Assembly: GCA_013215565.1 (NCBI GenBank) | Contig: JABSQV010000014.1 | Span: 1-32,589, forward strand | Origin: Myxococcales bacterium | Lineage (GTDB): Bacteria > Myxococcota_A > UBA9160 > SZUA-336 | DNA length: 32,589 nucleotides | Direction of reading: 5' to 3' | Shown: positions 8,119-16,349 of the stretch, in pieces | How positions within the stretch are numbered: the stretch's first letter is position 1 | How the letters are laid out: each line of letters starts with the position of its first letter | Position numbers and translations under genes: made by a program | The notes under the pieces: model-generated | Databases searched by the model: none | Told to the model about the DNA's origin: nothing | Seen by the model: the letters and a program-made list of their open reading frames with translations, nothing else

Positions 8119-8694
8119 TCAGGCGTCGTCCTGACTGAGCATGAACCCGTTGCCCTCGGTGTCGGTCAGGTCTGCGAGCATCAGGGACTCGCCGGGCCGA
8201 CTCCGCGGTGGGTTCCGAACGCTGCCGCCCGAAGCGGCGACCCGGCGACACGCCGCTTCGATGTCGTCCACGGTGAAGCTCAGTTTCGTTTCGATGAAGC
8301 CGTCCTGGCGGCCCCCGTGCAGCGCCACGATCGCGTCGGCGTGGGACAGTTCACTCCAATGCTCGGACTCGAGCCGAATCAGGAGACCGAGCGCATCCCG
8401 GTAGAAGGCGAACAGGTTGCTCTCGGCGGCGGTGGCGACGGAATCTATGGTGACTTCTACTCCCTGTCCGGCGGCCAACTGTGGGGGGGAGTTTCCAGCT
8501 TCGTTAAAGAGGTGTCCCGCCTCTGCGCGCGGCGAGCTCATGATCAGCAGAACCATCAGACCGAAAATCGTGCGCTGCCTCGGAACTCCTTTCCCGCTTT
8601 CAAGGCCGCTTCCCTGGCTGGGTCGACACGACGAGACCGCGCGATCCGGATCCTTGCAACCGGCGCCCGCAGACCCCCGGGAGCGCTGGATCAC
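8119..8694 (-). CDS. VOC-superfamily (glyoxalase/bleomycin-resistance fold) protein
   Basis: The C-terminal 120 residues form one vicinal-oxygen-chelate unit: VEVTIDSV, FYRDALGL, then the second beta-alpha-beta-beta-beta half with FTVDDIEAACRRVAASGG and ending DTEGNGFMLSQ. Such proteins bind metals or drugs or catalyse isomerase/dioxygenase chemistry. Only one module is present, so a homodimer is expected. The start is unclear. GTG 8694 has GGAG six bases upstream and gives 191 residues, with a hydrophobic stretch RTIFGLMVLLIMSSPRAEA at about residues 41-59. An AAAGGAG near 8583-8591 has no start codon at normal distance. The hydrophobic stretch ending in AEA looks like an export signal, unusual for this fold. 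Confidence 0.72.
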   Translation of the reverse strand: MIQRSRGSAGAGCKDPDRAVSSCRPSQGSGLESGKGVPRQRTIFGLMVLLIMSSPRAEAGHLFNEAGNSPPQLAAGQGVEVTIDSVATAAESNLFAFYRDALGLLIRLESEHWSELSHADAIVALHGGRQDGFIETKLSFTVDDIEAACRRVAASGGSVRNPPRSRPGESLMLADLTDTEGNGFMLSQDDA

Positions 8695-8810
8695 CAGACT
8701 CTCCGGGTTCTCATTCCCGGGCCCATACTAGGGGAAATCGGTGTATTTTCTGGGGCGGTTATCGCCTTCGGATGAAGAGATTCTTCCAGGGTGGCGGGCG
8801 GAAGGGATTC

Positions 8811-9818
8811 ATGCGGGCGTGGCAGATCCAGCGATATGCGGAGCCTCTCGAGGCGCTGTCTCAGGCAGAGGTACCGCTTCCCGATCCCGGGCCGGGCGAG
8901 CTTCGGCTCCGGGTAGAGGCCGCGGGCCTCGGTCTCCCCGATGTCTTCATGTGCCGCGGCCAGTACGCGTTTCGGCCCGAGCTCCCGTTTACACCCGGAC
9001 AGGAAGTGGTTGGGCGCGTAACCGCGGCGGGCGCGGAAACCGAGACGGACCTCGGCTCGCGCGTGATGGCCGTGACCGCATTCTTCCGAGGGCTGGGAGG
9101 TCTGGCCGAGGAAGCGCTCGCCCTAGACGCGGCCGCGTACCCGGCGCCCGCCGAGATGGACGCCGCCACGGCCGCGGGATTCGTGATTCCGTATCACACC
9201 GCCTACCTGGGGCTGGTGACGCGCGGGCGCCTGCAGCCGGATGAGACGCTGCTGGTCCTGGGCGCCGCCGGTGGAACCGGAGCCGCCGCGATCCAACTCG
9301 CCAAGGCGCTGGGGGCGCGCGTGATTGCGGTCGCGGGAGGAGAGGCGAAGGTCGAAGCCTGCCGCGAGTGGGGCGCGGACCTCGCGATCGATCACGAACG
9401 TGCGTCGTTTGCAGAAGTCGTGATGGACGAGACCCGCGGGCTCGGAGTGAACTGCATCTACGACCCCGTCGGCGGCAGTGCCTTCGCCGCAGCGCTCGAG
9501 TGCCTGGCGAGCGAGGGGCGCCTGCTGGCGGTCGGCTACGCGAGTGGGGCCTGGAGCGACGCATCGACCCAGGCGCTGGTACGCCGCAACGCATCGGTGC
9601 TCGGTGTCTTCGTGGGCGCGTATACGAAGCCCCTGCTCGACGAGGTCCACAGCGCGTTGCTCGACCTGTGGCGACGGGGTGCGATTCGATCGATCGTCAC
9701 CCGCTCGGTCGACTGGAGCGACGCCGCAAAGGCGCTCCACGAGTTGTCGCTGCGAAGGACCTCGGGTAAGACCGTGGTTCGCGTCGTCGAAAGCGTACAC
9801 GGCGCGCCCAACGCCTGA
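8811..9818 (+). CDS. Zinc-independent quinone oxidoreductase-like MDR protein (QOR family)
   Basis: A 335-residue medium-chain dehydrogenase/reductase. The ATG at 8811 is chosen because GGAAGGG lies five bases upstream; an in-frame ATG 13 codons earlier has a poorer context. The GroES-like domain (about 1-120) has GLGLPDVFMCRGQY in place of the catalytic zinc site, and there is no structural-zinc cysteine cluster, as in NADPH:quinone oxidoreductases. The Rossmann domain has the nucleotide loop GAAGGTG (151-157), and VAGGEAK after strand 2 favours NADPH. It probably reduces quinones, enones or enoyl-CoA-like compounds. The gene ends in a short inverted repeat (ACGCC/GGCGT) spanning its stop codon. 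Confidence 0.9.
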   Translation: MRAWQIQRYAEPLEALSQAEVPLPDPGPGELRLRVEAAGLGLPDVFMCRGQYAFRPELPFTPGQEVVGRVTAAGAETETDLGSRVMAVTAFFRGLGGLAEEALALDAAAYPAPAEMDAATAAGFVIPYHTAYLGLVTRGRLQPDETLLVLGAAGGTGAAAIQLAKALGARVIAVAGGEAKVEACREWGADLAIDHERASFAEVVMDETRGLGVNCIYDPVGGSAFAAALECLASEGRLLAVGYASGAWSDASTQALVRRNASVLGVFVGAYTKPLLDEVHSALLDLWRRGAIRSIVTRSVDWSDAAKALHELSLRRTSGKTVVRVVESVHGAPNA

Positions 9819-9842
9819 GGCGTGCCGAATGCGGCAGCCGCA
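9811..9842 (+). terminator. Two small adjacent hairpins between convergent genes
   Basis: ACGCC-TGA-GGCGT (9811-9823) folds across the stop codon of the quinone oxidoreductase, and TGCGG-CAG-CCGCA (9830-9842) follows at once. Both are perfect five-base stems with three-base loops. They lie in the 58-base gap before the end of the convergent sulfatase fusion. There is no T-tract, so intrinsic termination is only a possibility. Confidence 0.25.
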
Positions 9843-9876
9843 GTCCGGCCACCGGGAACTCTCGGCGGACGAAGCT

Positions 9877-12867
9877 TCAGGCCGATGCGCCCGCGACTCG
9901 CTGCCTGGCGCGTCGACGGCGGAGCGCAGCCAGGCTGCGCCACAGGATCCAGGCCAGGAGCAGGGCGCCCAGCGCAGCCAGCGCGCCGCCGTGGAGCGCG
10001 CGCAGGCCGGCAGTTGCGAGTACTGCGCCGAGCGCCGGCCTCGGCTCGAGCTCGAGGATCGAGCCGATCGGCTGGAGCGCGCGACCCTGCAGCGCAGGAT
10101 GGTCGGCCGCGTAACGTCGCGAGTTCTGGATGTGGTGAAGCGGGTAGGGCAGCGGACGCTCCTGGGGTCCGAAGCTGGACACGGGGCTCAGAAACTCCCA
10201 GACCACGGCGCCGGCCGGGGTGACCTCGAAGAGATGCCCGTGTTGCCCCGATGTGACATGCGTGTTTCCGTTCGGCAGGCGCTGTGCCCCTCCCATCACG
10301 AAGCTCGAGATCGCCTGGGGGTGCTCGGCTCGGAAACGCCACACCACTTCTCCCGAGGCGGGATCGATCTCATCGATAGTCGCGTAGTCGTCGGTGTTGC
10401 TGAGTAGGAAGCGACGCAGGATCTGGAGCGCGCGCCCGAGCCAGGACCCGGGCTCCGTTCCGGTGCGGCCGACGCCGTTGTTGTGTACCAGCAGGTGACC
10501 GGCGCCCGGGAGGCCGGACTCGATCCAGCCGGGACCGTGCTGCGCGAAGAACAGGCGGTCCCCGGGGTCGCTGCCGCGCTGCGCAAGCCCGGCCCCGTAG
10601 TTTCCGGGGTTGCCGAAGCGCGCCACGATCGCGCCCGCCGGCCCGCGCGCCGCCGCGATGCCGCGGGCAGGATCGTCCGCGTCGGCCGTACTGTGGTCGA
10701 TCAGGTAGATCTCGCTGGTGATCCGGGCGCTGATCAGAATCCGGTCGCTCGCTGGGTCGTAGTCGAGCGTGCTGCTGTGGCTCATGTCGCGATTGATCTC
10801 GGCGATCGGTACCTCCACCAGGTTGATGTCGACCCGCCCCGGGTCCTGGGTGTTGTGTGCCTGGTCGCTGCTGTAGTGGTCCCAGAAGCGCCACTCCCAG
10901 ACGGTTCGGCCGGACGGATCGATCTCGACGACCTTATTGGGCCAGAGCGTTTCGACCCCGGCTCCGATCCTCTCGGGAGTGGCGCCGAGTACGAGGGCTG
11001 CTTGACGTGAGACTTGATCGAACGCCAGGAAGATCGTGTTGCCGTTCGGGAGTCGGACGTAGTCCTCGCGCAGCCGCGAGAGCGGGTCGGAACTTTGGTA
11101 CTCCCAGACCAGTTCGCCGCTCCAGTTCAGCTCCTGCAGCGTGCCGCCCGGACCCTGCTTATCCATCACGCGCTTGCTGGGCTTGATCCCGCGAAGCAGG
11201 TTTCCGTTCGGGAGCAAGTAGACCTGTTTGAAGATGCTCATCCCTTCGGGCAGGTCCCACTTGTGGACCACCTGCCCCTGCATGTCGATCAGGTAACTGG
11301 CTCGCGCCGCCGTCGGCGAGAAGAGCGTGTAGCCCCCTGACGACCGCTCCGCGTCGTATTGGATCGTTCCGGTCGAACCGACGTAGTCCCGGTCGCGCTC
11401 GTCGAAGCGGAGCGCGCCGCTCACCGTCACGCTCTCGAGTTTCCCCTTCTCCGCGTGTGGCATGCGTGTGATGGGTCCGCCCGAGAAGTCGCGCCCGGTC
11501 GTGAGCATCCGCAGCAGATCGAGGTCCCCGCCGAGTGGTGGAACCGTCTCGATGCTCTCGAGAAAGTCATTGAGTCGCTCGACGACCTCCGGGTGTGCGG
11601 AGGCCAGGTCGTGTTCCTCGCGCGGATCTTCTTTGAAGCGGTAGAGCTCGGATCCCGCACCGAATCCGAGGATCGGCAGGTCGGGAAACTTGACGAGCTT
11701 CCAGTCTCCGTCGATCACGGCCGTGACGCCCATGGAGCCGACCGCGAAGGGTCCGCGCGCGACGGGCGCGCCGCCCTGGAGTTCCGACCAACGGCTCTCG
11801 CCGTCGAGAGGTTTGTGACTCCCGAGCGGGACCTCGGTCGCCTCGGCCAGCGTGGGCAGCAGGTCGTGAACCGAGATCACCTGCGCACTCTTGCGGCCTC
11901 CGTCGAGGACGCCCGGCCACCACGCGGCGGCCGGGACCCGGATCCCGCCCTCGTAGGGGGATCCCTTGCCATCGCGAAGCGGGTCGTTGCGTCCATCCGA
12001 GGAGTGCGGGACGAAGCTTGCGAGGCCGACGCCGCCACCGCCGTTGTCGCTCATGAAAAGGACGAGCGTGTCGTCCTGCATTTCCTGCCTCGCCAGCGTG
12101 TCGAGGATCCGTCCGATCCCGGCATCCATTCGATGGACCATCGCGGCGTAGACCCGGCGGTCTTCATCCTCGATCGCTGCGTACCGCTCGATGTCTTGCT
12201 GCAGGGCGGCCTGTGGGCCATGTGGCGCGCCGTAGGAAACGAAGAGGAAGGTCGAGCGTTCCGGATCTCGCTCGCGCAACAGCCGGACGGCCTCGTCCGT
12301 GATCAGTTCGGTCGCGTAGCCCTCCTCTCGCAGCGTGTGGCCGTTGCGCTGCCAGTCGATGCCCCCGATGAAGCTGTGGTCGAAATAGTCGATGAACCCC
12401 GACAGGAAGCCGTAGAAGTGATCGAAGCCGCGGTTCTGGGGGAAGTACTCGGCCCGGCTTCCTCCGAGGTGCCACTTTCCCACCAGAAAGGTCTGGTAAC
12501 CGGCGTCGCGGAAGATCTCGGGAAGCAGCTTTTCGTCGAGCGGCAATCCGCCCTCGGTGAAGCCCGTGATCGGGCGGCTGATTCCGGTTCGGAGCCAGGA
12601 CCGCCCAGTCAGCAGCGCGGAGCGCGTTGGTGAGCAGGCGGGGTACACGTAGAAGCGGTCGAGTTCCACGCCGCTGTGCGCGATCTGATCGATGTTCGGA
12701 GTCCGAATCTCGCTTCCGTGATACCCCACGTCGTTCCAGCCGAGGTCGTCGGCCACGATCAGAACTACATTGGGCGCCGACTTCGCGGCTTGCTCTCCGA
12801 GCGCATCGCGCGAGAAGCCAAGTCCGGCTGCGATGCACGCCGCAGTGAGCAGGATCGACGACTTCAC
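9877..12867 (-). CDS. Sulfatase fused to an arylsulfotransferase-like beta propeller
   Basis: One 996-residue frame holds two enzymes. Residues 1-24 are a signal peptide (start GTG). Residues 32-445 are a formylglycine sulfatase: metal ligands Asp40 and Asp41, the modification motif CSPTR with Cys78 followed by SALLTG, Lys131 and His133 in GKWHLGG, His216, Asp274-Asn275 in MSDNGG and Lys301. Residues 510-935 match the arylsulfotransferase (ASST) propeller: GYTLFSP and YLIDMQGQVVHKW open it, LPNGN occurs three times (553, 607, 865) and G-x-x-VW blades recur at about 584, 653, 839 and 886. A membrane helix (about 953-977) and an Arg-rich tail end the chain. Sulfatases hydrolyse sulfate esters; ASST moves sulfate between phenols without PAPS. 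The protein is probably periplasmic and anchored by its C-terminus. Both domains look intact and no frameshift is visible at the linker. Confidence 0.88.
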   Translation of the reverse strand: MKSSILLTAACIAAGLGFSRDALGEQAAKSAPNVVLIVADDLGWNDVGYHGSEIRTPNIDQIAHSGVELDRFYVYPACSPTRSALLTGRSWLRTGISRPITGFTEGGLPLDEKLLPEIFRDAGYQTFLVGKWHLGGSRAEYFPQNRGFDHFYGFLSGFIDYFDHSFIGGIDWQRNGHTLREEGYATELITDEAVRLLRERDPERSTFLFVSYGAPHGPQAALQQDIERYAAIEDEDRRVYAAMVHRMDAGIGRILDTLARQEMQDDTLVLFMSDNGGGGVGLASFVPHSSDGRNDPLRDGKGSPYEGGIRVPAAAWWPGVLDGGRKSAQVISVHDLLPTLAEATEVPLGSHKPLDGESRWSELQGGAPVARGPFAVGSMGVTAVIDGDWKLVKFPDLPILGFGAGSELYRFKEDPREEHDLASAHPEVVERLNDFLESIETVPPLGGDLDLLRMLTTGRDFSGGPITRMPHAEKGKLESVTVSGALRFDERDRDYVGSTGTIQYDAERSSGGYTLFSPTAARASYLIDMQGQVVHKWDLPEGMSIFKQVYLLPNGNLLRGIKPSKRVMDKQGPGGTLQELNWSGELVWEYQSSDPLSRLREDYVRLPNGNTIFLAFDQVSRQAALVLGATPERIGAGVETLWPNKVVEIDPSGRTVWEWRFWDHYSSDQAHNTQDPGRVDINLVEVPIAEINRDMSHSSTLDYDPASDRILISARITSEIYLIDHSTADADDPARGIAAARGPAGAIVARFGNPGNYGAGLAQRGSDPGDRLFFAQHGPGWIESGLPGAGHLLVHNNGVGRTGTEPGSWLGRALQILRRFLLSNTDDYATIDEIDPASGEVVWRFRAEHPQAISSFVMGGAQRLPNGNTHVTSGQHGHLFEVTPAGAVVWEFLSPVSSFGPQERPLPYPLHHIQNSRRYAADHPALQGRALQPIGSILELEPRPALGAVLATAGLRALHGGALAALGALLLAWILWRSLAALRRRRARQRVAGASA

Positions 12868-13133
12868 GGCGAGCGAGCATACACGACCCCCGGGTCCTGG
12901 GAGCTCCGGCCGCGTTCCCGAAACAGGCTCGACCTGTTCGCGCCGGGCACCCGTTTGCCCGAGGCGGCTTCGACGTCATTGTTGCCATCGATGCCGCCTG
13001 GCGTACATCCGAGTCTTCCGGCGTCTTTGGGCGCCTTCGGGTGGCTCGGGGCGCGGCTCGGAACGTCGAGCGCCGGCGGGTTGTTTCAAGCCGACTCGCA
13101 TTTTTCACGATACGGGTTGCCGGGAGGCCCAAC
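12868..13133. promoter_or_regulatory. Divergent intergenic region between the sulfatase fusion and the VWA gene
   Basis: These 266 bases separate two divergent genes and must carry both promoters. A local A/T-richer patch (about 13080-13120, with TTGTTTCAA and ATTTTTCACGATACGG) stands out against the GC background and could hold the promoter of the VWA gene. I see no clear -35/-10 pair with normal spacing. GGGAGG seven bases before the ATG at 13134 is a good ribosome binding site. No gene is apparent in the interval. Confidence 0.35.
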
Positions 13134-14993
13134 ATGAAGAACTTCTCTCTCTCTCTCCTGCTGCTGGCCGTGTTCGGTGGCGTCGCTGCCGCCGCGGACT
13201 CTCAGGGAATTCTCCAGGTAGAGATCAAGAGCCCGGCCCCGGATCTCGTGCTCTCGAGTGCCGAGTCCTGGATCGATGTTCGGGGCAGCGCCTCGACCTT
13301 CGGGGGCATGAAGCAACTCGACCTGTTTCTCGTGATGGACACCTCGAGCAGTCTCCGCGCGAGCGATCCCGAGGACCAACGGCTGGACGGCGCAATCCGC
13401 CTGGTAGAGAGCCTGCCTGCACGCAGCGACACGCGGGTCGGCATCGTCGAGTTCGATACCAGCTCCGAGCTGATCCTGCCTCTGACCTCGGACCGCGCAG
13501 CCGTGATTCATGCGCTGCGGAACCTGGATCGGAGCGGCTCGACGGACCTGGCCGGCGGAATCCGGACCGCGCTCTCGGGCCTCGAGAACGGTGGGCGTCC
13601 GGGGGCCGTAGCGATGATGCTCGTCTTCACGGATGGAAAGTCGAAGCGACAGGGCGGTTCGAAGGCCTCTCGTGAAAGCGAGGCGCGTGCCGTCCGGCGT
13701 GCGATGCAGCGGGCGAAGACGCAGGGCGTGGCAATCCACGCGCTGCTGCTCGGCTCGGATCCGCGCGGGGGTCAGCTGCTGCGCGAGATCGCGTACGCGA
13801 CGCACGGGAGCTTCGTTCAGGTGCGCGATCCGAAGAGTCTCCCGCAGGCCTTCTTGAATCTTCGCACCGCGGGAGTGGATCACGTGAGCCTTTGGGTCGA
13901 CGGCTCGCCGCCGATCGAGGCTCGCCTGATCGGATCCTCGTTTTCTGCGCGTGTTCCGTTGCACGAGGGTGTAAACGAGATCGTGGCGACCGCGACCAGT
14001 CTGCACGGCGTGACGCGGCAGAGGACGATCCGGGTGGTGGTACGAGAGCCTGGCTGTGCGGAGCTGCAGGTCGAGGCTCGCCGCGACGGCATCCCCGCGC
14101 TCTCCGTTTCGAATCGCGCGGTCGAGATCGTTATCGACGCCTCGCGCAGCATGTGGGGCCGCATGCAAGGCCGACCCAAGATGAGCATCGCCAAGGAGAC
14201 GATGGACGCCGCGCTCGAGTGGCTTCCCGAGGACCTGGAGCTCTCGCTGCGCGCGTACGGAAACGCGAACCCCAGCGAGCAGCACGACTGCCGCGATTCA
14301 GAACTCCTGGTCGGCCTGGCGCGCAACAATCGCGATCGGATCCGCGAAGCCATCGCCGGGCTGCGCCCCAATGGCCAGACCCCGATCGCCTTCGCGCTCG
14401 AGCAGATCGCGGCCGATTTCTCCGACTACCGCGGAGAGCGTGCAGTGATCCTGGTCACCGATGGGATCGAGAGCTGTGCGGGTGATCCTGTGGCGGCCGC
14501 GCGGGAACTCCAGGAGTTGGGCTCCGTCCCGGTCCACGTGATCGGCTTCGGGCTCTCCAGCGATGAGGACGAGGATGTTCGGAGCCTGCAGGCGATCGCC
14601 GCGGCCTCGGGCGGACGCTTCGTCACCGCGGGCAGTGCACAGGAATTGCGTGAGGCGATCGGCGCGATGGTGGGCACGCCCTTCCAGGTCTGGAGCGGTG
14701 AGCGCTCCGTCGCCCGGGGCGCCCTGGGTTCAGAAGAGCGAATCCGTCTGCCGGGTGGAGACTACGTGGTGCGCCTCGAGAGTCTGCCCCCGCGCCAGTT
14801 CCAGGTCCGGCTCTCGGGCGAGGAGCGGCTCACGCTGGCCTTCGAGCGCGACCAGGGCAAGGTCTCCCAGCACGCGCGTCGCTCCCCGGCCGAGTACGCG
14901 ACCTGCGAGGCGCCGGCCGACCGCGAGTTCCTGGCGCCGGCCGCACCCGACGAGATCGGCGTGATCGACGAGTTCGCTCCCGAATCACTCTAG
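13134..14993 (+). CDS. Secreted protein with two von Willebrand factor A domains
   Basis: A 619-residue protein starting at an ATG with GGGAGG upstream. A signal peptide covers residues 1-21 (cleavage near AAAA-DSQG). The first VWA domain (about 61-245) has a full MIDAS: DTSSS (Asp69, Ser71, Ser73), Thr137 in GSTDL and Asp167 in FTDGKS. A beta-sandwich linker follows (about 250-310). The second VWA domain (about 328-512) has DASRS (Asp335, Ser337, Ser339), Thr416 and Asp443 in VTDGIES, so both sites should bind divalent metal. A beta-rich tail with RLPGGDYVVRLES resembles a carboxypeptidase-regulatory-like domain. VWA domains bind proteins, so this probably acts in the periplasm or at the surface as an adhesion or scaffold protein. 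No partner gene lies in the same operon. Confidence 0.88.
   Translation: MKNFSLSLLLLAVFGGVAAAADSQGILQVEIKSPAPDLVLSSAESWIDVRGSASTFGGMKQLDLFLVMDTSSSLRASDPEDQRLDGAIRLVESLPARSDTRVGIVEFDTSSELILPLTSDRAAVIHALRNLDRSGSTDLAGGIRTALSGLENGGRPGAVAMMLVFTDGKSKRQGGSKASRESEARAVRRAMQRAKTQGVAIHALLLGSDPRGGQLLREIAYATHGSFVQVRDPKSLPQAFLNLRTAGVDHVSLWVDGSPPIEARLIGSSFSARVPLHEGVNEIVATATSLHGVTRQRTIRVVVREPGCAELQVEARRDGIPALSVSNRAVEIVIDASRSMWGRMQGRPKMSIAKETMDAALEWLPEDLELSLRAYGNANPSEQHDCRDSELLVGLARNNRDRIREAIAGLRPNGQTPIAFALEQIAADFSDYRGERAVILVTDGIESCAGDPVAAARELQELGSVPVHVIGFGLSSDEDEDVRSLQAIAAASGGRFVTAGSAQELREAIGAMVGTPFQVWSGERSVARGALGSEERIRLPGGDYVVRLESLPPRQFQVRLSGEERLTLAFERDQGKVSQHARRSPAEYATCEAPADREFLAPAAPDEIGVIDEFAPESL
13144..13157 (+). 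repeat. (TC)7 dinucleotide tract inside the signal-peptide codons
   Basis: Seven perfect TC units begin four codons after the ATG of the VWA gene and encode part of FSLSL. Gain or loss of one unit would shift the frame before the signal peptide ends. Such tracts can slip during replication, so on/off switching of this surface protein is possible, though seven units is short for efficient phase variation. Confidence 0.6.
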
Positions 14994-15030
14994 TCGCACT
15001 TCGCGGAGGCCGGAGCTGAAGTCGAGTCTT

Positions 15031-15127
15031 TTGCCCCGGGCTCGAGCTTCGGCCCCGGGTTCCCCTGTTCGAGTCTCCGCTGTCGCGCCGCCGGGCAGGG
15101 GAGTTCACGCGCGGGGGGTCCACCCCC
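15031..15127. terminator. G/C hairpins between convergent VWA and MaoC genes
   Basis: The 137-base convergent gap holds GC-rich inverted repeats: CCCGGG at 15035-15040 repeated at 15054-15059, and GGGGG-TCCA-CCCCC at 15114-15127. Either could stall polymerase at the end of both genes. No T-tract follows on either strand, so this is a weak call. Confidence 0.25.
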
Positions 15128-15130
15128 GGC

Positions 15131-15580
15131 TCAGGCTGTGGCCCCGTCGCGCGGCAGACAGACGACCACGGTGCCGGTCGCGTGGTCCCCGAAGTCGTTT
15201 GCGGCCCGGATTGCCACCTCGACGATCTGCTCGTCGCCCTCGCGACGCGAGTCTGTCACCTGGCCCGTAAATCGCAGGATCTGGCCCGGCACAGCCGGGG
15301 CGCCCAGGCGGATCGAGATGTTGCGCAGCATCGCTCCGGATCCTGCCCAGTCGGTCACGAAGCGCGACACGTAGCCGTTGGTGGTGAGAATGTTCATGAA
15401 GATGTCGGGTGCGCCCTGTGCCTGCGCGAAGTCGCGGTCGTGGTGCGCGGGCATGAAGTCACGCGACGCGATCGCGCCGGCGACGATCACGGTCGACGTG
15501 AGCGGGAGTTCGAGCGGCGGAAGTTCGTCGCCCACGGCGATCTTGCTCGGGCGCTCCGTGCGGGCGGCTTCGCCGCTCAT
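15131..15580 (-). CDS. MaoC-like hydratase, catalytic small subunit (ChsH1-like)
   Basis: A 149-residue single hot-dog domain. The sequence SRDFMPAHHDRDFA holds Asp41 and His46, the same five-residue spacing as the catalytic Asp29/His34 reported for ChsH1 of the mycobacterial steroid side-chain hydratase. Such subunits pair with a non-catalytic MaoC partner to hydrate bulky enoyl-CoA thioesters. The partner is encoded immediately upstream; its stop overlaps this start by four bases (ATGA), so 1:1 coupled translation is expected. The strand NISIRLGAPAVPGQ and the segment VEVAIRAAN fit the end of the fold. The substrate is inferred from the family to be a bulky acyl-CoA, possibly steroid-like, but is not shown by the sequence. 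Confidence 0.85.
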   Translation of the reverse strand: MSGEAARTERPSKIAVGDELPPLELPLTSTVIVAGAIASRDFMPAHHDRDFAQAQGAPDIFMNILTTNGYVSRFVTDWAGSGAMLRNISIRLGAPAVPGQILRFTGQVTDSRREGDEQIVEVAIRAANDFGDHATGTVVVCLPRDGATA

Positions 15581-16137
15581 GCTTCCGCTCCGGCAGGGGC
15601 CGGCTGGAACTTGAGGATGCGGAAGCGCTGTCGCCCGACGACCTCCCCCTCTCCATCGGTGTAGGTGGTGAGCCAGGTCACGAAGTAGCCGAGGCCGCGC
15701 GCGGTCTGCTTGCGGTTCGAGATGGACTCCAGTTGGGTCGCTGACCGAAGCCGGTCCCCGGGCCGCAGATAGCGCTCGAACTCGAGTTCGGAGTTCGTGG
15801 CCAGTGTGCCCGTGTAGCCGGCGTTGCTGAGCACGCTGATCGGATTGTCTGCGCCGATTTCGCCCGGGGCGCCGCCGCGCTCGGCGATTCCCTCAATTCG
15901 GGGGCGGGGCATCGTCCAGGTCTGGAGCATGGCCGGCGGAGCCACGATCCCACCGAAGCGCGAGGTCGCGGCGAACTCCTCATCGAGGTACACCGGGTTG
16001 CGGTCGTCGAGTGCGTCGACCCAGTGCTGGATCATGCTCCGGTTGACCTCGTCGGGTGCCAGTCCCGGCGCGCCGAGAGGCTTGCCGAGCCAGCCTTCGA
16101 GTGCCGCCAGCAGCGGATCCGCTTCAGCGTCTGTCAT
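15577..16137 (-). CDS. MaoC/FAS1-like dehydratase partner subunit (ChsH2-like N domain)
   Basis: A 186-residue hot-dog protein of the MaoC_dehydrat_N (FAS1-like) type, starting at ATG 16137; the frame is open further upstream but its translation there looks non-coding. The hydratase-2 motif region reads WVDALDDRNPVYLDEEFA (about 39-56), where Tyr50 replaces the usual His after NP. This subunit may therefore lack full catalytic residues and shape the acyl pocket, as ChsH2 does for ChsH1. Unlike ChsH2, it has no DUF35 zinc domain. It ends RFRILKFQPAPAGAEA and overlaps the catalytic-subunit gene by four bases. Confidence 0.85.
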   Translation of the reverse strand: MTDAEADPLLAALEGWLGKPLGAPGLAPDEVNRSMIQHWVDALDDRNPVYLDEEFAATSRFGGIVAPPAMLQTWTMPRPRIEGIAERGGAPGEIGADNPISVLSNAGYTGTLATNSELEFERYLRPGDRLRSATQLESISNRKQTARGLGYFVTWLTTYTDGEGEVVGRQRFRILKFQPAPAGAEA

Positions 16138-16349
16138 TCCGGACCTGAAACATGAAGTACCTCGTGAGAGCGCGAGGCCGGTGTGGACCGAACGGAGGAA
16201 CGCCACGCCCACTTCCGAATCGGATCTGCTGGCCCTCGCTGCCTGCGGATCCGAAGCCCTCGCCGAAGCCGGCCAGGACGCGGACGGAAGCATACGAGAA
16301 AGCTCCGGGCTTTGGGAACGTGGCTGCGCTTCGGAAGCCCGGCTTCGCC

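Noticed and set aside
11359-12633. A 424-codon plus-strand frame inside the sulfatase fusion.
   Set aside because: It is antisense to conserved sulfatase motifs, and its His/Arg/Val-rich sequence has no domain.
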